Below are positions 24,282 through 35,191 of a stretch of 64,000 nt of DNA, in pieces (positions within the stretch are counted from its first letter, which is position 1; the number at the start of each line of letters is the position of its first letter). This stretch comes from Papio anubis. Taxonomy: Eukaryota > Chordata > Mammalia > Primates > Cercopithecidae. Below the pieces are notes generated by a model. That model searched no databases. It was not told the DNA's origin and worked only from the letters and a program-made list of their open reading frames with translations. Where the stretch lies: NCBI RefSeq assembly GCF_008728515.1, contig NC_044990.1:10189156-10253155 (forward strand), in the 5' to 3' direction. The position numbers and the translations under genes are program-made.

Positions 24282-24622
24282 GTATGTCATGTTTCATTTG
24301 ATTAAAAGTCCTAGTAATCAAGAATTCACGTCCTTCTATGTAAAAGGTGTTTTGCATTCCCTAATCGTGTAGTTTCCCCACCCACATCTACTCCCCACAG
24401 AGGTAATTTCACAACACTCCAGTGAATTAGTTGCTTGTATTTTAAGCTCATTTCAGTTATGTAGGTGAAGACAGAACAGTGAAAAAGGTTGCATCTTGTG
24501 ATTCATGATTCTTTACTTTTAAGCTAGATGGATGGGTCCAGAGGTAGATTTCTAAAAACATGCAAAAATGTCATTAGAAGTACTCTGCTCTTACATGGTG
24601 CTTCGGTTGTACATATGCCAGT

Positions 24623-24951
24623 ATGGATTAAATGATCATGCCCCCCCACGCCCAATTCATACCTTGAAACCTGAGCGCCAGTGAAATGGTCTTTGGAAGT
24701 AGACCTGTGGGAGGTGACAGGGGCATGAGAGTGGAGCCTTCATGAATGGGATTGGCACTTTTATAAAAGAGGCCCCAGGGAGCTTCCTTGCCCTTTCTGC
24801 CATGTGAGGACACAGCTAGAAGGTGCCATCCATGAACCAGGAAGCAGGCCCTCACCACTGAATCTGCCAGTCCCTTGATCTTAGACTTCCCAGCCCCTAG
24901 AACTGTGAGAAATAAATTTATCGTTTAGACGCCACTCAGTCTATGGACATT
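24623..24951 (+). mobile_element. MLT1 LTR (ERVL-MaLR), sense
   Basis: Reads TATGGATTAAATGATCATGC, CATGAATGGGATTGGCACTT, GCCATGTGAGGACACAGCTA and AACTGTGAGAAATAAATTTA, ending near CAGTCTATGGACATTCC. This is an MLT1 LTR in the sense direction 340 bases after exon 8. The AATAAA inside it (24909-24914) is the LTR polyadenylation signal. Confidence 0.88.
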
Positions 24952-25095
24952 CCTTTTCCCCCCACCCTCCAGTTTGAAAATCTTTAGCTTTAAACCAGAT
25001 AGCAAATTTACCTTGATGTTGATTGTAATTACTGATATATTTGATTTCTATCACTTTATTTTGTGCCCCTCTCCTTATTTTCTATTTTTCTTTTC

Positions 25096-25393
25096 TTTTT
25101 TTTTTTTTTTTGAGACGGAGTCTTGCTCTGTCACCCAGGCTGGAGTGCAGTGGCGCCATCTCAGCTCACTGCAACCTCCTCCTCCTGGGTTCAAGCAGTT
25201 CTCTGCCTCAGCCTCCTGAGTAACTGGGATTACAGGCGCCTGCCACCACGCCCGGCTAATTTTTTTTGTATTTTTAGTAGAGACAGGGTTTCACCATCTT
25301 AGCCAGGCTGGTCTTGAACTCCTGACCTCGTAATCTGCCCACCTCGGCCTCCCAAAGTGCTGGGATTACAGGAGTGAGCCACCGTGTCCAGCC
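25096..25393 (-). mobile_element. Alu element
   Basis: Inverted Alu with a T tract at 25096-25111 and head end CCACCGTGTCCAGCCC. TTTTCTATTTT occurs on both sides (about 25078 and 25400), a likely target duplication. A (TTTA)n run follows at 25430-25445. Confidence 0.94.
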
Positions 25394-25445
25394 CCTCTAC
25401 TTTTCTATTTTAAAGTTCCTTGTCTTCTTATTTATTTATTTATTA

Positions 25446-26960
25446 GTCCATATTTTTTCTTGTCTGCTATTTTAGAAGTTCAATCTGTCTGTACTTTACT
25501 GGTTATTTTAAATATTTTAACATGCATTCTTAACCTAACAATGGTTTATTAATTAACAGCCAGAAAATTTGAGGGCCTTAGGATACTTTAACTCTGATTA
25601 TCCCACTCCCAACTTGTATGCAATTGTTGTTCAATGTATTTGTCCCTTTTTCTTTTTACCCTGGAAACTTAGATATTATCATTATTTTATGCAGTTAACA
25701 TTGGTATTAACTCGTCATATATTTGCCATTGTTTTTGCTTATCATTCCATCTTGTGTCTTAGGCCTTCCGATTGAATCATTTTTATTCCTCCTGAAGTGT
25801 ATCCTTTAGAATTTCTTTTAGTGAGGTGGTAAATTCTCTCAATATTTTTTCTTTAACAATATTTATTTCAACTTTGTTTTTGAAGCATGCTTACATCATG
25901 TAGATGATTCTAGGTTGCCAGTCATTTTCTGTCATCACAAGTTTTATTGAATTCTTTTTCTTTCTTTTTTTTTTTTTTTTTTTTTCTGAGATAGAGTCTC
26001 TCTTATTCTGTCACCCAGGCTGGAGTGCAGTGGTGTGATCTCAGTTCACTGCAACCTCCGTCTCCTGAGTTCAAGCAATTCTTCCGCTTCGGACTCCTGA
26101 GTAACTGGGTCTACAGGTGTGCACCACCACGACCAGCTAATTTTTGTATTTTTAAGTAAAGATGGAGTTTCACCATATTGGACAGGCTGGTCTCAAACTC
26201 CTGACCTGACTCCAGGATCAGGCCTCCCAAAGTGCTGGGATTACAGGTGTCAGCCACCACACCCAGCCTCAGTTATTTTTCAAATGTGCTTACTTGTTTT
26301 GTGTAATCTTTTTAAAATAATCTTTTCTCATGTTTTAAAGTTTTTCTTTATAAAAATATATTAAGCATAGTAATTTTATAATCTGTTTGATAATTCTGAT
26401 ATCTGAAGTTTTTTGAGTCTGATTAAATTATGTCTGCTGGCTCTTGTTCATTATCTTATTTCTTTTTTGTGTGTGATTTTTGTTTTTTTCCTCTGAGTGA
26501 TTGTTCTGTAAGCACCCTTGTTCCTTTAGAAAAATCCCCTGAGCCTTCTATTAAGGTTGTGGTTCCTTAGTAAGGATTTACATTAGCTTCTGCCTGTTGC
26601 TAATGAGTTATACTGACTTGAGATAATTTAGATTATCAGTTTGACGTGTTTTGGGACCTCATAGTGGCACAATTTGAGGAGGCCTGGCTTTTGGTTACAA
26701 AATCTAAGAGGAGATTTAGCGATGATTCTTTTCCCTCCGTTTAGACCCGTGGTCCTAGCTTTATGTATGGGATTGCTGTTAGTCACACCCCACCTTGGGT
26801 GGGTCATAGCCTTCAGTCTCTTCACTCCCATCAGAAACTCAGCCTTGCCAGAGGTCAGCTGATACCTACTAGGGAAAACTACCCTTGGTGCCCTTTTTTC
26901 CCCAGGATCTCACTTTCCCATTTTTGTTCTCACAGATTCCACATTTTTGTGCCAACTTAG
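25446..26960 (-). mobile_element. Probable ancient L1M piece split by Alu
   Basis: Sequence before (to about 25958) and after (26270-26960) the internal Alu looks like the inverted 5' region of old L1M elements, for example TTTAGTGAGGTGGTAAATTC and TTGATAATTCTGATATCTGA. The edges are unclear and the assignment is by pattern only. Confidence 0.4.
25962..26268 (-). mobile_element. Alu element
   Basis: Inverted Alu with a long T tract (about 25966-25985), AGTCTCTCTTATTCTGTCAC, and the head end CCACCACACCCAGCC. It has lost part of the region near the GGCCTCCCAAAG segment (CTGACTCCAGGATCAGGCCT). It is AluS/J-like. Confidence 0.92.
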
Positions 26961-27380
26961 CAATACATTTAAATATTTAAGGGCATTTTACCCAGCATTT
27001 TTAGATGTTTTAAGCAAGCTGAGTATTCGGGGTATGTAATTACCATACTAAGGAAACTGGAGCCGTAATAATATTTTCTTACATCTCTCTGTGATGTTGT
27101 AGAATGTGTTCTTTCCTAAAACCGCATACCTTGGAATTTTTTGGCGGTCAGAATATTGATTCATAGTTAATTGCTTATTGTTAGTAATAGAATACATTTA
27201 TTCACATGGAATTGTCATTTTTTTAAGTTTAAAAAGTCCCGTTGAATACTGACAAATTGATATGGTTCAACCTACTCTCTATGGAAGGTGTCTTCTGCTT
27301 TCCCTTGAGATCTTTTGTCCCTTCTTTTACTTGTGTTGACTGAGTTCTTTCGTCACTGCCTGTCTCCTGTCTTGTGGCAG

Positions 27381-27500
27381 ATTGCCCTCTACATCTGGGA
27401 CAAAGGCGGAGGACCTCCCCTGACCCCAGTGCCTGAGTTTTGTACAGATGACGTGGACTTCTACTGTGCTACCACGTTCCATTCTTTTCTACCACTTTGT
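27381..27500 (+). CDS. B3GLCT: B3GLCT exon 9
   Basis: 120 bp, 40 whole codons (about residues 221-260): IALYIWDKGGGPPLTPVPEF, then CTDDVDFYCATTFHSFLPLC. The acceptor is TTGTGGCAG/ATTGCC and the donor TGT/GTAAGT. It carries three cysteines (about 241, 249 and 260) in the hinge leading into the catalytic domain. Asp at position 243 differs from the Asn I recall in human. The exon is phase 0/0, so its loss alone would keep the frame. Confidence 0.97.
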
Positions 27501-27574
27501 GTAAGTAACAGAAGAAAAACTTCTTTGCATATCAAAGGAAAAATTTAGATGCTGTGCATAATGTCATCCTAGCA

Positions 27575-28035
27575 CTTTAAAATAAATTTTAGATTCAGGG
27601 CATTCATGTGCAAGTTTGTTACAAGGGTATGTTGCGTGATGCTAAGGTTTGGGCTTCTACTCATTCTGTCACCCAAATAGTGAACATGGTACCCAATAGG
27701 AAGTTTTCAAACCTTGGTCTTCTTCCTTCCTCACCTTTTTAGAGTCCCCAGTGTCTGTTGTTCCTATTTTTATGTTTGTGTGTACCCAGTGTTTAGCTCC
27801 CACTTATAAGTGAAAACATGCATGCAGTATTTGGTTTTCTGTTTCTGCATTAATTCGCGTAGGATAGTGGCCCCCAGCTGCATCCATGTTGCTGTAGGTA
27901 CGTTATTTCATTCTTTCTTATGGCTGCATAGTATTCCTTGGTGTATCTGTACCACATTTTCTTTATTCAATCCACCATTAATGGGCACCTTCACTGATTC
28001 CATGTCTTTGCTATTGTGACTAGTGCTGCACTAGC
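27575..28035 (-). mobile_element. L1 3' end, antisense
   Basis: Reads as an inverted L1 3'UTR and ORF2 tail, 75 bases after exon 9: GTGCAAGTTTGTTACAAGGG, TTATAAGTGAAAACATGCAT, then ATGGCTGCATAGTATTCCTT. It is truncated on the 5' side. Divergence suggests an L1PB/L1MA-age copy. Confidence 0.85.
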
Positions 28036-28094
28036 ACTTTACATCTAAAAAGAAAATCAACATTTTCCCTGTGCCGGGTAAGAACTATATATCA

Positions 28095-28260
28095 TGACTC
28101 TAGTAATAACAGTCATACAAGGTTAGTATTATTGTAACTCCATCTTACAAATGAGAAGAGAGAGGCGCAGAGAAGCCAAGTGCTTGTTTATGACTACGTA
28201 GCTAGTAGGGAGGGAAGCAAGGGTTCTGACGGGCTCCCCTTTATCCAGAGCCTTTGTGAA
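28095..28260 (-). repeat. MIR SINE relic, antisense
   Basis: The inverted MIR core is visible: CTTACAAATGAGAAGAGAGA, AGAGAAGCCAAGTGCTTG, TACGTAGCTAGTAGGGAGGG. Confidence 0.7.
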
Positions 28261-28504
28261 GGACTGCCCATCATAGTGCTTTAGGGTTAGTGTGCCCACA
28301 GTCATTTCTTTTGTTGATGATGTAGGATGCATTGATTGGAATTTCTGTTCCATTTCCTGGAAAGGCCATTTCCAGTACTTTGTGTGACACCTAAGCCTTC
28401 TCCACAAGCCTGCACCCTTTACTGTCTCAGCAGGTGGCTCTGCCTTTCATCTCACTGACAGCCATCCAGAACTTTCAGAATGAATTCACTTGTGTTGGCA
28501 GACC

Positions 28505-28542
28505 CAAGGTCCAGCCCCAGTATCAAGGTCCAGCCCCAGTAT
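28505..28542. repeat. Perfect 19-bp tandem duplication
   Basis: CAAGGTCCAGCCCCAGTAT occurs twice head to tail with no difference, inside intron 9. Confidence 0.95.
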
Positions 28543-28670
28543 GAGCCTGGAGACCCCGACACTCACTAGGTTGTTAACTGCTTTTCTCATAAGAAAAAAT
28601 ATGTTCACCAACCTCAAATGTTGTCATTATTCTCAAGTCAGTCACACAGAAGTCTGTGTGTGCCATTTTA

Positions 28671-28723
28671 AGAGAGAGACACACACACACACACACACAC
28701 CCCAAAACAGTGCAGCACTGAGA

Positions 28724-28758
<35 letters not shown>

Positions 28759-28782
28759 CAAAACACAGTGCAGCACTGAGAG
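28671..28782. repeat. Compound AC microsatellite with duplicated unit
   Basis: Two copies of a block made of AGAG, an (AC)n run, CCCCAAAAC(AC) and AGTGCAGCACTGAGAG. The first (AC)n runs about 28679-28700 and the second about 28724-28756. The non-repeat part is the same in both except for one extra AC, so a block including the microsatellite was duplicated. Confidence 0.95.
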
Positions 28783-28789
28783 AGAATCG

Positions 28790-29270
28790 TAATGTGTTTG
28801 CAGTTTCAGAGCCGGGGACCAGTCTTTCCAGGCAGAATGCTTGCTTGCTCTTTCAGTGCTCTCCTACTGCCTTGAGTGACATGACAAAGCTGTGGTTAGA
28901 TGTCACTGTAAACCAGCCCCAAATTATGTAGGAGTCATGATTGAATATGATTGCAGGCCTAAGACAGGTAATAAAGGGGTCAGGAAGGGCTTGGGTGTGC
29001 CTTGTTGACAGATCCCTCTTGGTGCTCCCTTTCATCTGTGTGATCATCCTGGGCTCCAGGACTGCCCCCACCCCACCTTCACCAGGTGTTTGAAGGAATC
29101 CTACCTTTGTCAGAGGAGAAAACATCCTTAGCCTAGACTTGGATCACCAGTAAAGAGGCTGCTGTAAAAATGTTTTCAACATTAAAGTAAGGCCAGGCCC
29201 AGAAAAGGGCAACATCTCTTATTTTACACTAAAAAATCCTCCTATTTCTCTCTTTGTCAAAATCTTCACC
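28790..29270. other. Intron 9 stretch without recognised element
   Basis: About 480 bases. A 90-codon minus-strand open frame (28853-29125) has no recognisable domain. Confidence 0.55.
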
Positions 29271-29274
29271 AGCT

Positions 29275-29450
29275 GGAGAAAGGAAATGAGAGGTAACTAA
29301 CATTTACTGGTCACTTACTATGTGCTTAAAAAATTATAGTAATAATAGCAGCCTTGTGGTGGTTATTATTTTTTTTTTTCTAAACAAGCCGACTGAAATT
29401 CTGAGAGCTTAAGAAACTTGTTAAGGGGATGCACAGTCCATGCACGGTGG
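29275..29450 (-). repeat. MIR SINE relic, antisense
   Basis: Decayed inverted MIR: GTCACTTACTATGTGCTTAA, then CTGAAATTCTGAGAGCTTAA and GAAACTTGTTAAGGGGATGC. A T run at 29369-29379 lies inside it. Confidence 0.6.
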
Positions 29451-29654
29451 AGCAGGCAGGTCCAGGGCTGGCTGACAGAAAGGCTGTATTGTCAGCTGCC
29501 CTATGTTTCCATTTCTCCCCTAAAACTTCGTCCCAAATATGTTTGATATCCTTGACATTGGTTAATTTGAACTCTAGAGCATGTGAGATCTAACGTGGGT
29601 GTGAAGTTAACGCTGACTCACATATGCATATATTTTTTCTTTTCTTTTTTTTAG

Positions 29655-29724
29655 GGAAAGCCAGTGAAGAAGGAGGATATTTTTGTTGCAGTAAAAACAT
29701 GCAAGAAATTTCATGGTGACAGAA
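29655..29724 (+). CDS. B3GLCT: B3GLCT exon 10 (start of GT31 catalytic core)
   Basis: 70 bp, about residues 261-283 plus one base of 284: GKPVKKEDIFVAVKTCKKFH, then GDR. The acceptor is TTTTTTTTAG/GGAAAG and the donor AGAA/GTATGT. IFVAVKTCKKFHGDR followed by the exon 11 start is the first conserved strand and helix of GT31 enzymes. I recall Arg (not Gly) and Lys (not Glu) in human at about 261 and 267; both differences need checking. 70 bp is frame-shifting if skipped. Confidence 0.96.
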
Positions 29725-30032
29725 GTATGTTTTGGGTTATTCATTTTATCGAACGCTAAAATCCAAACTACCTTTTAAAAAAAAGTACGAATGAATTCTT
29801 GAGTGTAAATTCAGGAAAGGGATAATGACAATCCGGATGTTGAAGTGAAAGCAGTTATTTAATCAATATTCCTCATTGCACCATTTCGATCACCAAGATC
29901 AATTAGGAAGGAAAATTTTGTACTGAAACATGAGTGGTCGTAGCCGATACTGTTTCTAGCAGTATTTTAAATTGGAAATGGAAAAGCTCGGTGTGGCAGT
30001 CTTGGAGACTGTGTGAAAAACAATCCATTTTG

Positions 30033-30068
30033 TCAAACAACGTATTAGGTTCAAACAACATATTAGGT
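30033..30068. repeat. 18-bp tandem duplication
   Basis: TCAAACAACGTATTAGGT followed directly by TCAAACAACATATTAGGT, one base different. Confidence 0.95.
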
Positions 30069-30069
30069 C

Positions 30070-33000
30070 TGTGCGCAGTCTCTAAACGGGATGAAGAATG
30101 TCAAGAGGGGATTTCAAGGTAACAGCATGCCAACAAGGAATAGAGACTTTTTCTTTTTTTTTCAATTTATTTCAAATGCTTACCTTGGAACTTGTTAGTT
30201 AAGAGATGTATTTGCTCATGAGTAGATAATATTGGAGAAGAAGAAAAAGCCGCTGTACAAACAGTGAATCTCTTCTTAAGGAAATCCTGGCATGCAGATT
30301 AATGTTGTTTTTATTCAGGTTTTTGATGTCATTACAGAATTCTGCTAAGTTGTGATGATAATGTAAAAAAAAAAAGCCCATCCTAAATATAAATAGACAT
30401 AATTTCTCTCTTTTTGCACCTTATTTCAAGCAACACTTTTCTGAAATTGAAAATTAGGCAGTCTTTTGCATTTTCTAATTTTAGTGCATATTTTATTTTT
30501 TTTTCCTCATGAAAAGGCTGTCGATTTCACCAAGAATGTGATATTTATGTAGGAGAGATTTCTAAACCAACTGTCATTTTCATGGGATTGGAACTACTGA
30601 GGAAGTTCATTTATGTATTTTATGTGATAATATGATACATACAAATTATATTTTAAAGGGGAAGATGTTTTCCAAATAAAATTATATTGTAATTTGAGAT
30701 TATAGTATTGTTTAAGACATCAACATCAATTAAAATCCAGCTATAATCAATTATATCTTAAAAATACATTAACTATAAACCTTCGTATTTGCCTAAAATA
30801 GCCACATTAAATTCCAAATCCTATTAAATCAGCCTAAGTGAATATATACATTTGTTATACAACGAGTCCTAAGATACTATGAAGAATCAGTATAGCAGTT
30901 AAAATTTTCTATCATAAATTTAACCTAAATTTAATATCCTTTTACTTTTTTCATAATATGGAAGGGTTTTTTGGGATTATTTTGACAAATACCTTCTTTA
31001 AATAGGTATTGGGGAAATGAACTATACTGCTTTTTGTTTTATTTCTTTTACAGCAAACAGGAACTGTTTGAGTTGATTTAATTGATCTTGAAGCTACACT
31101 TGGAGTGGTGATTATTTTCACAATATGAATGTTAAGGATAGTGGTGCTGGTACTTTTTCTTTGAAACACATTTTTCAGGTCACAGTGACGCAGTAAAATT
31201 AGGGACACTCCCTTTTGTATTTTTTATATTCTACAGAAATGAAAAAAAATAGTTTGTTAATTTTGATTTAGTAATTTTGAATCTAGTTTACTGCTTTCTT
31301 ATTTTGTATAAGTTTGAGATACTCTTTTTAGATATTCATGAAATCCTTTTCTATTTGAATTTTGACTCAAAAGTCTTTAAAAATTACAAAATCTTAAAAG
31401 CCTGCTAGGAGCATTAGAAACAAACCTTTCAAAGCCAGATACATTGATTTACTGCTGTTAATTTGAATCTGGTATCATTGAAGCATGAGGCCTAAAATAT
31501 ATCATGAAGTTTTCATATTTGGGTTTCTGTGGTAAACCATTTTGCAACTTGGATATGTTTGTTTGAAAAGATAGTCTAAGGCAACAGGATTTCAGTGACT
31601 TTGAAGTCCATTTTGCATGACTTCATGTAGCCTGCCAGGCCACTGGGCTCTGCCCCTCATTTTAGAAGCCTAGTCCAGCCACCAGTTGGCCCAAAGAGTT
31701 ATCCAGTAATATCGGTTACAAGGATAACACCACACTAACTGCTTCTAACTGCTAATATTTTTTACATTTTCTGGTGTGGTTTTCACATATGTTCTATCAT
31801 CTAATTTCATGTTGACACTTCCTTGTGATATGATAATTATTGTTATTCACTTGTTGTAGAAAAAGCTGAGTATGGAATGATACACAACTGGCCCAGTTTC
31901 TTGTATCTTATTGAGTAGCAGAGCCAAGAACTTAGGTTTTCTGGCTCCTAAATCCCACTTTTTTTTTTCTACCACAGCACAGCTATACTGTAATCTCCTT
32001 GGATGTATTACAAACTCAATACTTGATAAATAGTCTTTGGTGTTCACATTGATGTCCTGCTACGCTCAAGGTCAGTTTTGACTTGGCCAGAAGCTGCGAA
32101 AGTAGGCTTTCCATTTTTAGTAGCAATGGGTATGGCAAGGAATTGAAACCCACACAGGATCTAAAATACAAATTGAGCTGAGAATTTAAGACTGCCACTC
32201 CTGTCTAAGCATGTCACTGCTATAGTCAAGCGGAACACATGGTCTGGGGTGTTGGGTTTTTTTTTTTTTTTTTTCATTTTCCTTTCCCTGTGTGCTCTAT
32301 GGTAGAAATACTTTAGTCATAAAGGACAAATGATGAAGGAAAAACAATCTAGAGAAACTGTGCTTGTCTTTGCCAAGTTGAGAGTGGGCTGTACTGTTAC
32401 TTGTGGGCACAGTGTCCCCTGGCACTGAGTGGTGGTGGCCCCCACTCCTGGCTCATTATAGTGTTGGTTACCTTCCGGGATGAGAAGGAGAGACAGAACA
32501 TGTTGTGTTCAAGGCCCTAGTCACAGCAAGGGAAAATACAGATTGCATTTATTTTTTATACTCTCATGGAAGAACTGGTAATAAAACCAAGTTTCAAAAT
32601 GAAAAGAAATATTTTAAACATTGTACTTTCTTTGCTTAACAATGACACATTTATGTAATTGCTTTTGTCTGGATTCTGACTTAAGTAAAACAGCATTCTT
32701 AGAACACAAAGCAAAACTATATTCTGTCTTTTGACTCAAGGAAGTAATCCATATTGACATAGTTGAAACAGCAACACCCTCTGAGAGGCAAGCATTTAGT
32801 AGGGTTTTAAAGAAACTTGGGAACGATTACATAAGGTGATGAATTGGGCATAGCATATAAAATGATATTTAAGCAAGGAAATGATCTCTGATGTTTTAAT
32901 ATTCAGCTTGATTGCTTCGTCTTGGGTTCTGTGTTTCCCACTGTGGGACCTGAGCTGTCAGAAAACCTTAAGAATTTTCTTTGGATCATTTTGCCATGCA

Positions 33001-34440
33001 GTTTGCGTGCATGTCTCATGTACCCCGTGGCAGCCACTGGTTTTATTCATCAAATGGTGGGTGATGGGACACTCTCCTGCAGTCTGCCTCTAATTAAAGA
33101 GGTTAAATTGCCGTTTGCTCAGCCTTTAGTTCCTTTCCATAGCTTCCTGAGCTCTTAAAAATTAGCACTATATTCCTTTCAGATTGAAAAAAAAAAACTG
33201 TTTGCTATCTTTACTGCTGTCGTCTTGTCTAGAGGCAAATCTGAACAAACTGATTGAAAGGGGTGTTAGGAGGCTGGTGTTCTCTCTGACTGAAGAGGCT
33301 TACACGTACTGTGGTACAATCTGCTTACTTAAAAGGCGAGGCTTGAATTAGAATACAGCAGATAGAAGGCCAGACTCTAATCAAATGAGGTGATTAGATC
33401 AATGACTGAAGAGAGGAGAGGAGTCAGGTGTTGCCTTTCCCTGGCTGTTGAACAGCTGATGTTCCAGATGGCCCTACAATGTTGTGTTAGGTCATCCAGG
33501 AGGGATACTTTTCAGGCTTAGGTACACCTTAGTCTTTAAAATGAGGAATTAGAACACACTCGTGTGTGTGTCCCTAATCTACTCCTGAGAAGTGCAATCA
33601 GGGTCTGATTTTGTGGCCACTGACTTGCATACTGAGACAAAAGGGCCATCTGCAAGCTGAAAATAGTGGATTCCTTAAAATAAAAACTATTCACATTCGA
33701 TGGTGTGGTAGTTTTAATAAAATGTTCAAGTGTCAAGTTCATTTTCATTTATAACCTGAGACAGCTTTACAAGTCACTTCCCTGGGGGTAAAAATGCATG
33801 TTCTGTCCTCACAGTGAGACACATCTTCTGCTTAGAGTCTAGAAAGCTCTAAGAAAGATTTATGCCATCTGTGCAGCTGGCATTTTTATAGTAAAATTTT
33901 TTTACTTTGCTCCAAGTTTATCTTGTGATAAACTTTCTTGAAGTAGGCATTCACTATTATTATGTGATAGGAAGTATGCTTCTTTATTGAAAAGGAGATA
34001 ATGTGTCAGGTAACTTATTAAAGTATTTTCTCACAGTTTAATATCTTTAGGAATACAGTGCCTCAATACAATATAAAATATTTTGTAAACAATAGAATGA
34101 ATTCATTTTAGAATTTAAATGATGCTAATAAAATAGGCCATTATTTTAAAAGTTTAATTTAGAATCAACCATGGTTGAAAATAAAGCCTTAAGCTGTTTT
34201 TTTTGGAAGACTTTAAATCCTTTACGGCTAAGAGATATGACAGACACATGGAGGTTGTATTGACAAGGGGAGAGATGTACAAACTGTTGAATGCTTTAGG
34301 TGTTATAGAATCATAATATCTCAGTATATTTAAATGGTTGGCTTGTTTTAAAATGATTAATCAAAGGCTGAATTGCCTTTATGAATAAAACCTTCCTTTA
34401 ACAAGTTTCCACAAATAATCCTGGGCCTTTTATTGAAATG
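30070..34440. other. Intron 10, mostly unique AT-rich sequence
   Basis: Over 4 kb with very little transposon signal, unusual for this window. A MIR relic lies near 31785-31965 and a 16-base T run at 32259-32274. An exon-like segment was sought around 32880-33160, where open frames overlap, but no convincing splice pair or domain was found. Conservation data would be needed to tell whether it is regulatory. Confidence 0.55.
31785..31965 (-). repeat. MIR SINE relic, antisense
   Basis: Inverted, decayed MIR pattern: TATGTTCTATCATCTAATTT, ATAATTATTGTTATTCACTT, then GAGTAGCAGAGCCAAGAACT. Confidence 0.55.
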
Positions 34441-34535
34441 CCTACAACATTCAGTCCTCATTCAACTATTTATTGAGTACCTACTATGTACTAGGCACTG
34501 TGCCAGGTGTTGGGAAATGAGTCATATACACATTA
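34440..34535 (-). repeat. L2/MIR 3' end relic, antisense
   Basis: TTCAACTATTTATTGAGTAC followed by CTACTATGTACTAGGCACTG is the inverted shared 3' end of L2 and MIR elements. It adjoins the next Alu. Confidence 0.7.
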
Positions 34536-34556
34536 ACTCTTACCTTTAGTGTAATT

Positions 34557-34856
34557 ACTTTTTTTTTTTTTTTTGAGACGGAGTCTTGCTGTGTTGCCCA
34601 GGCTGGAGTGCAGTGGCCGAATCTCAGCTCACTGCAAGCTCTGCCTCCTGGGTTTACACCATTCTCCTGCCTCAGCCTCCCAAGTAGCTGGGACTACAGG
34701 CGCCCGCCACCTCACCCGGCTGGTTTTTTGTATTTTTTAGTAGAGATGGGGTTTCACAGTGTTAGCCAGGTTGGTCTCCATCTCCTGACCTGGTGATCTG
34801 CCCGCCTCGGCCTCCAAAAGTGCTGGGATTACAGGCTTGAGCCACCGCGCCCGGCC
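34557..34856 (-). mobile_element. AluY of Old World monkey type
   Basis: Young inverted Alu ending ACAGGCTTGAGCCACCGCGC CCGGCC, with GGCCGAATCTCAGCTCACTG inside. It is flanked by a perfect 13-bp target duplication CTTTAGTGTAATT at 34544-34556 and 34857-34869. Confidence 0.96.
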
Positions 34857-35105
34857 CTTTAGTGTAATTTCTATTTTACCTGTTTCAAAGTAAAAGAGAA
34901 AGCAAAACTGCTAATTCACCCTTGATTTTGATTTTAATTTTATTTAAATCCGTTAATTGAGAAGACACACCTGTGCTGTTTAATAAACCTATTAGAGCAA
35001 AAAAGGACTGAAGGCCTAAAGGCTGAGGAAATTGAAAGCAAAATTCACGCAGCCTGCAGGGCCCTTGCTGGGGGACTGAGGAAAGTTCTTGACCTTTCCT
35101 CACAG

Positions 35106-35191
35106 CTTCTTCCAGCGTTATGCAGCGGAGGATATTTTACCCAGCAGTGTGAACTTTTAGTGGCTGCAAGCTGCAGGGAGCCCTTTCTGGG
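35106..35191 (+). other. Candidate cryptic exon
   Basis: An 86-base segment with a good acceptor (GACCTTTCCTCACAG ending 35105) and a strong donor (GGG/GTAAGT at 35192). It would shift the B3GLCT frame and contains stops, so it would act only as a poison exon if used. There is no expression evidence from sequence alone. Confidence 0.3.

Noticed and set aside
32881..33158. Possible extra exon in intron 10 from overlapping open frames
   Set aside because: No acceptor-donor pair fitting the frame and no similarity to the known protein.
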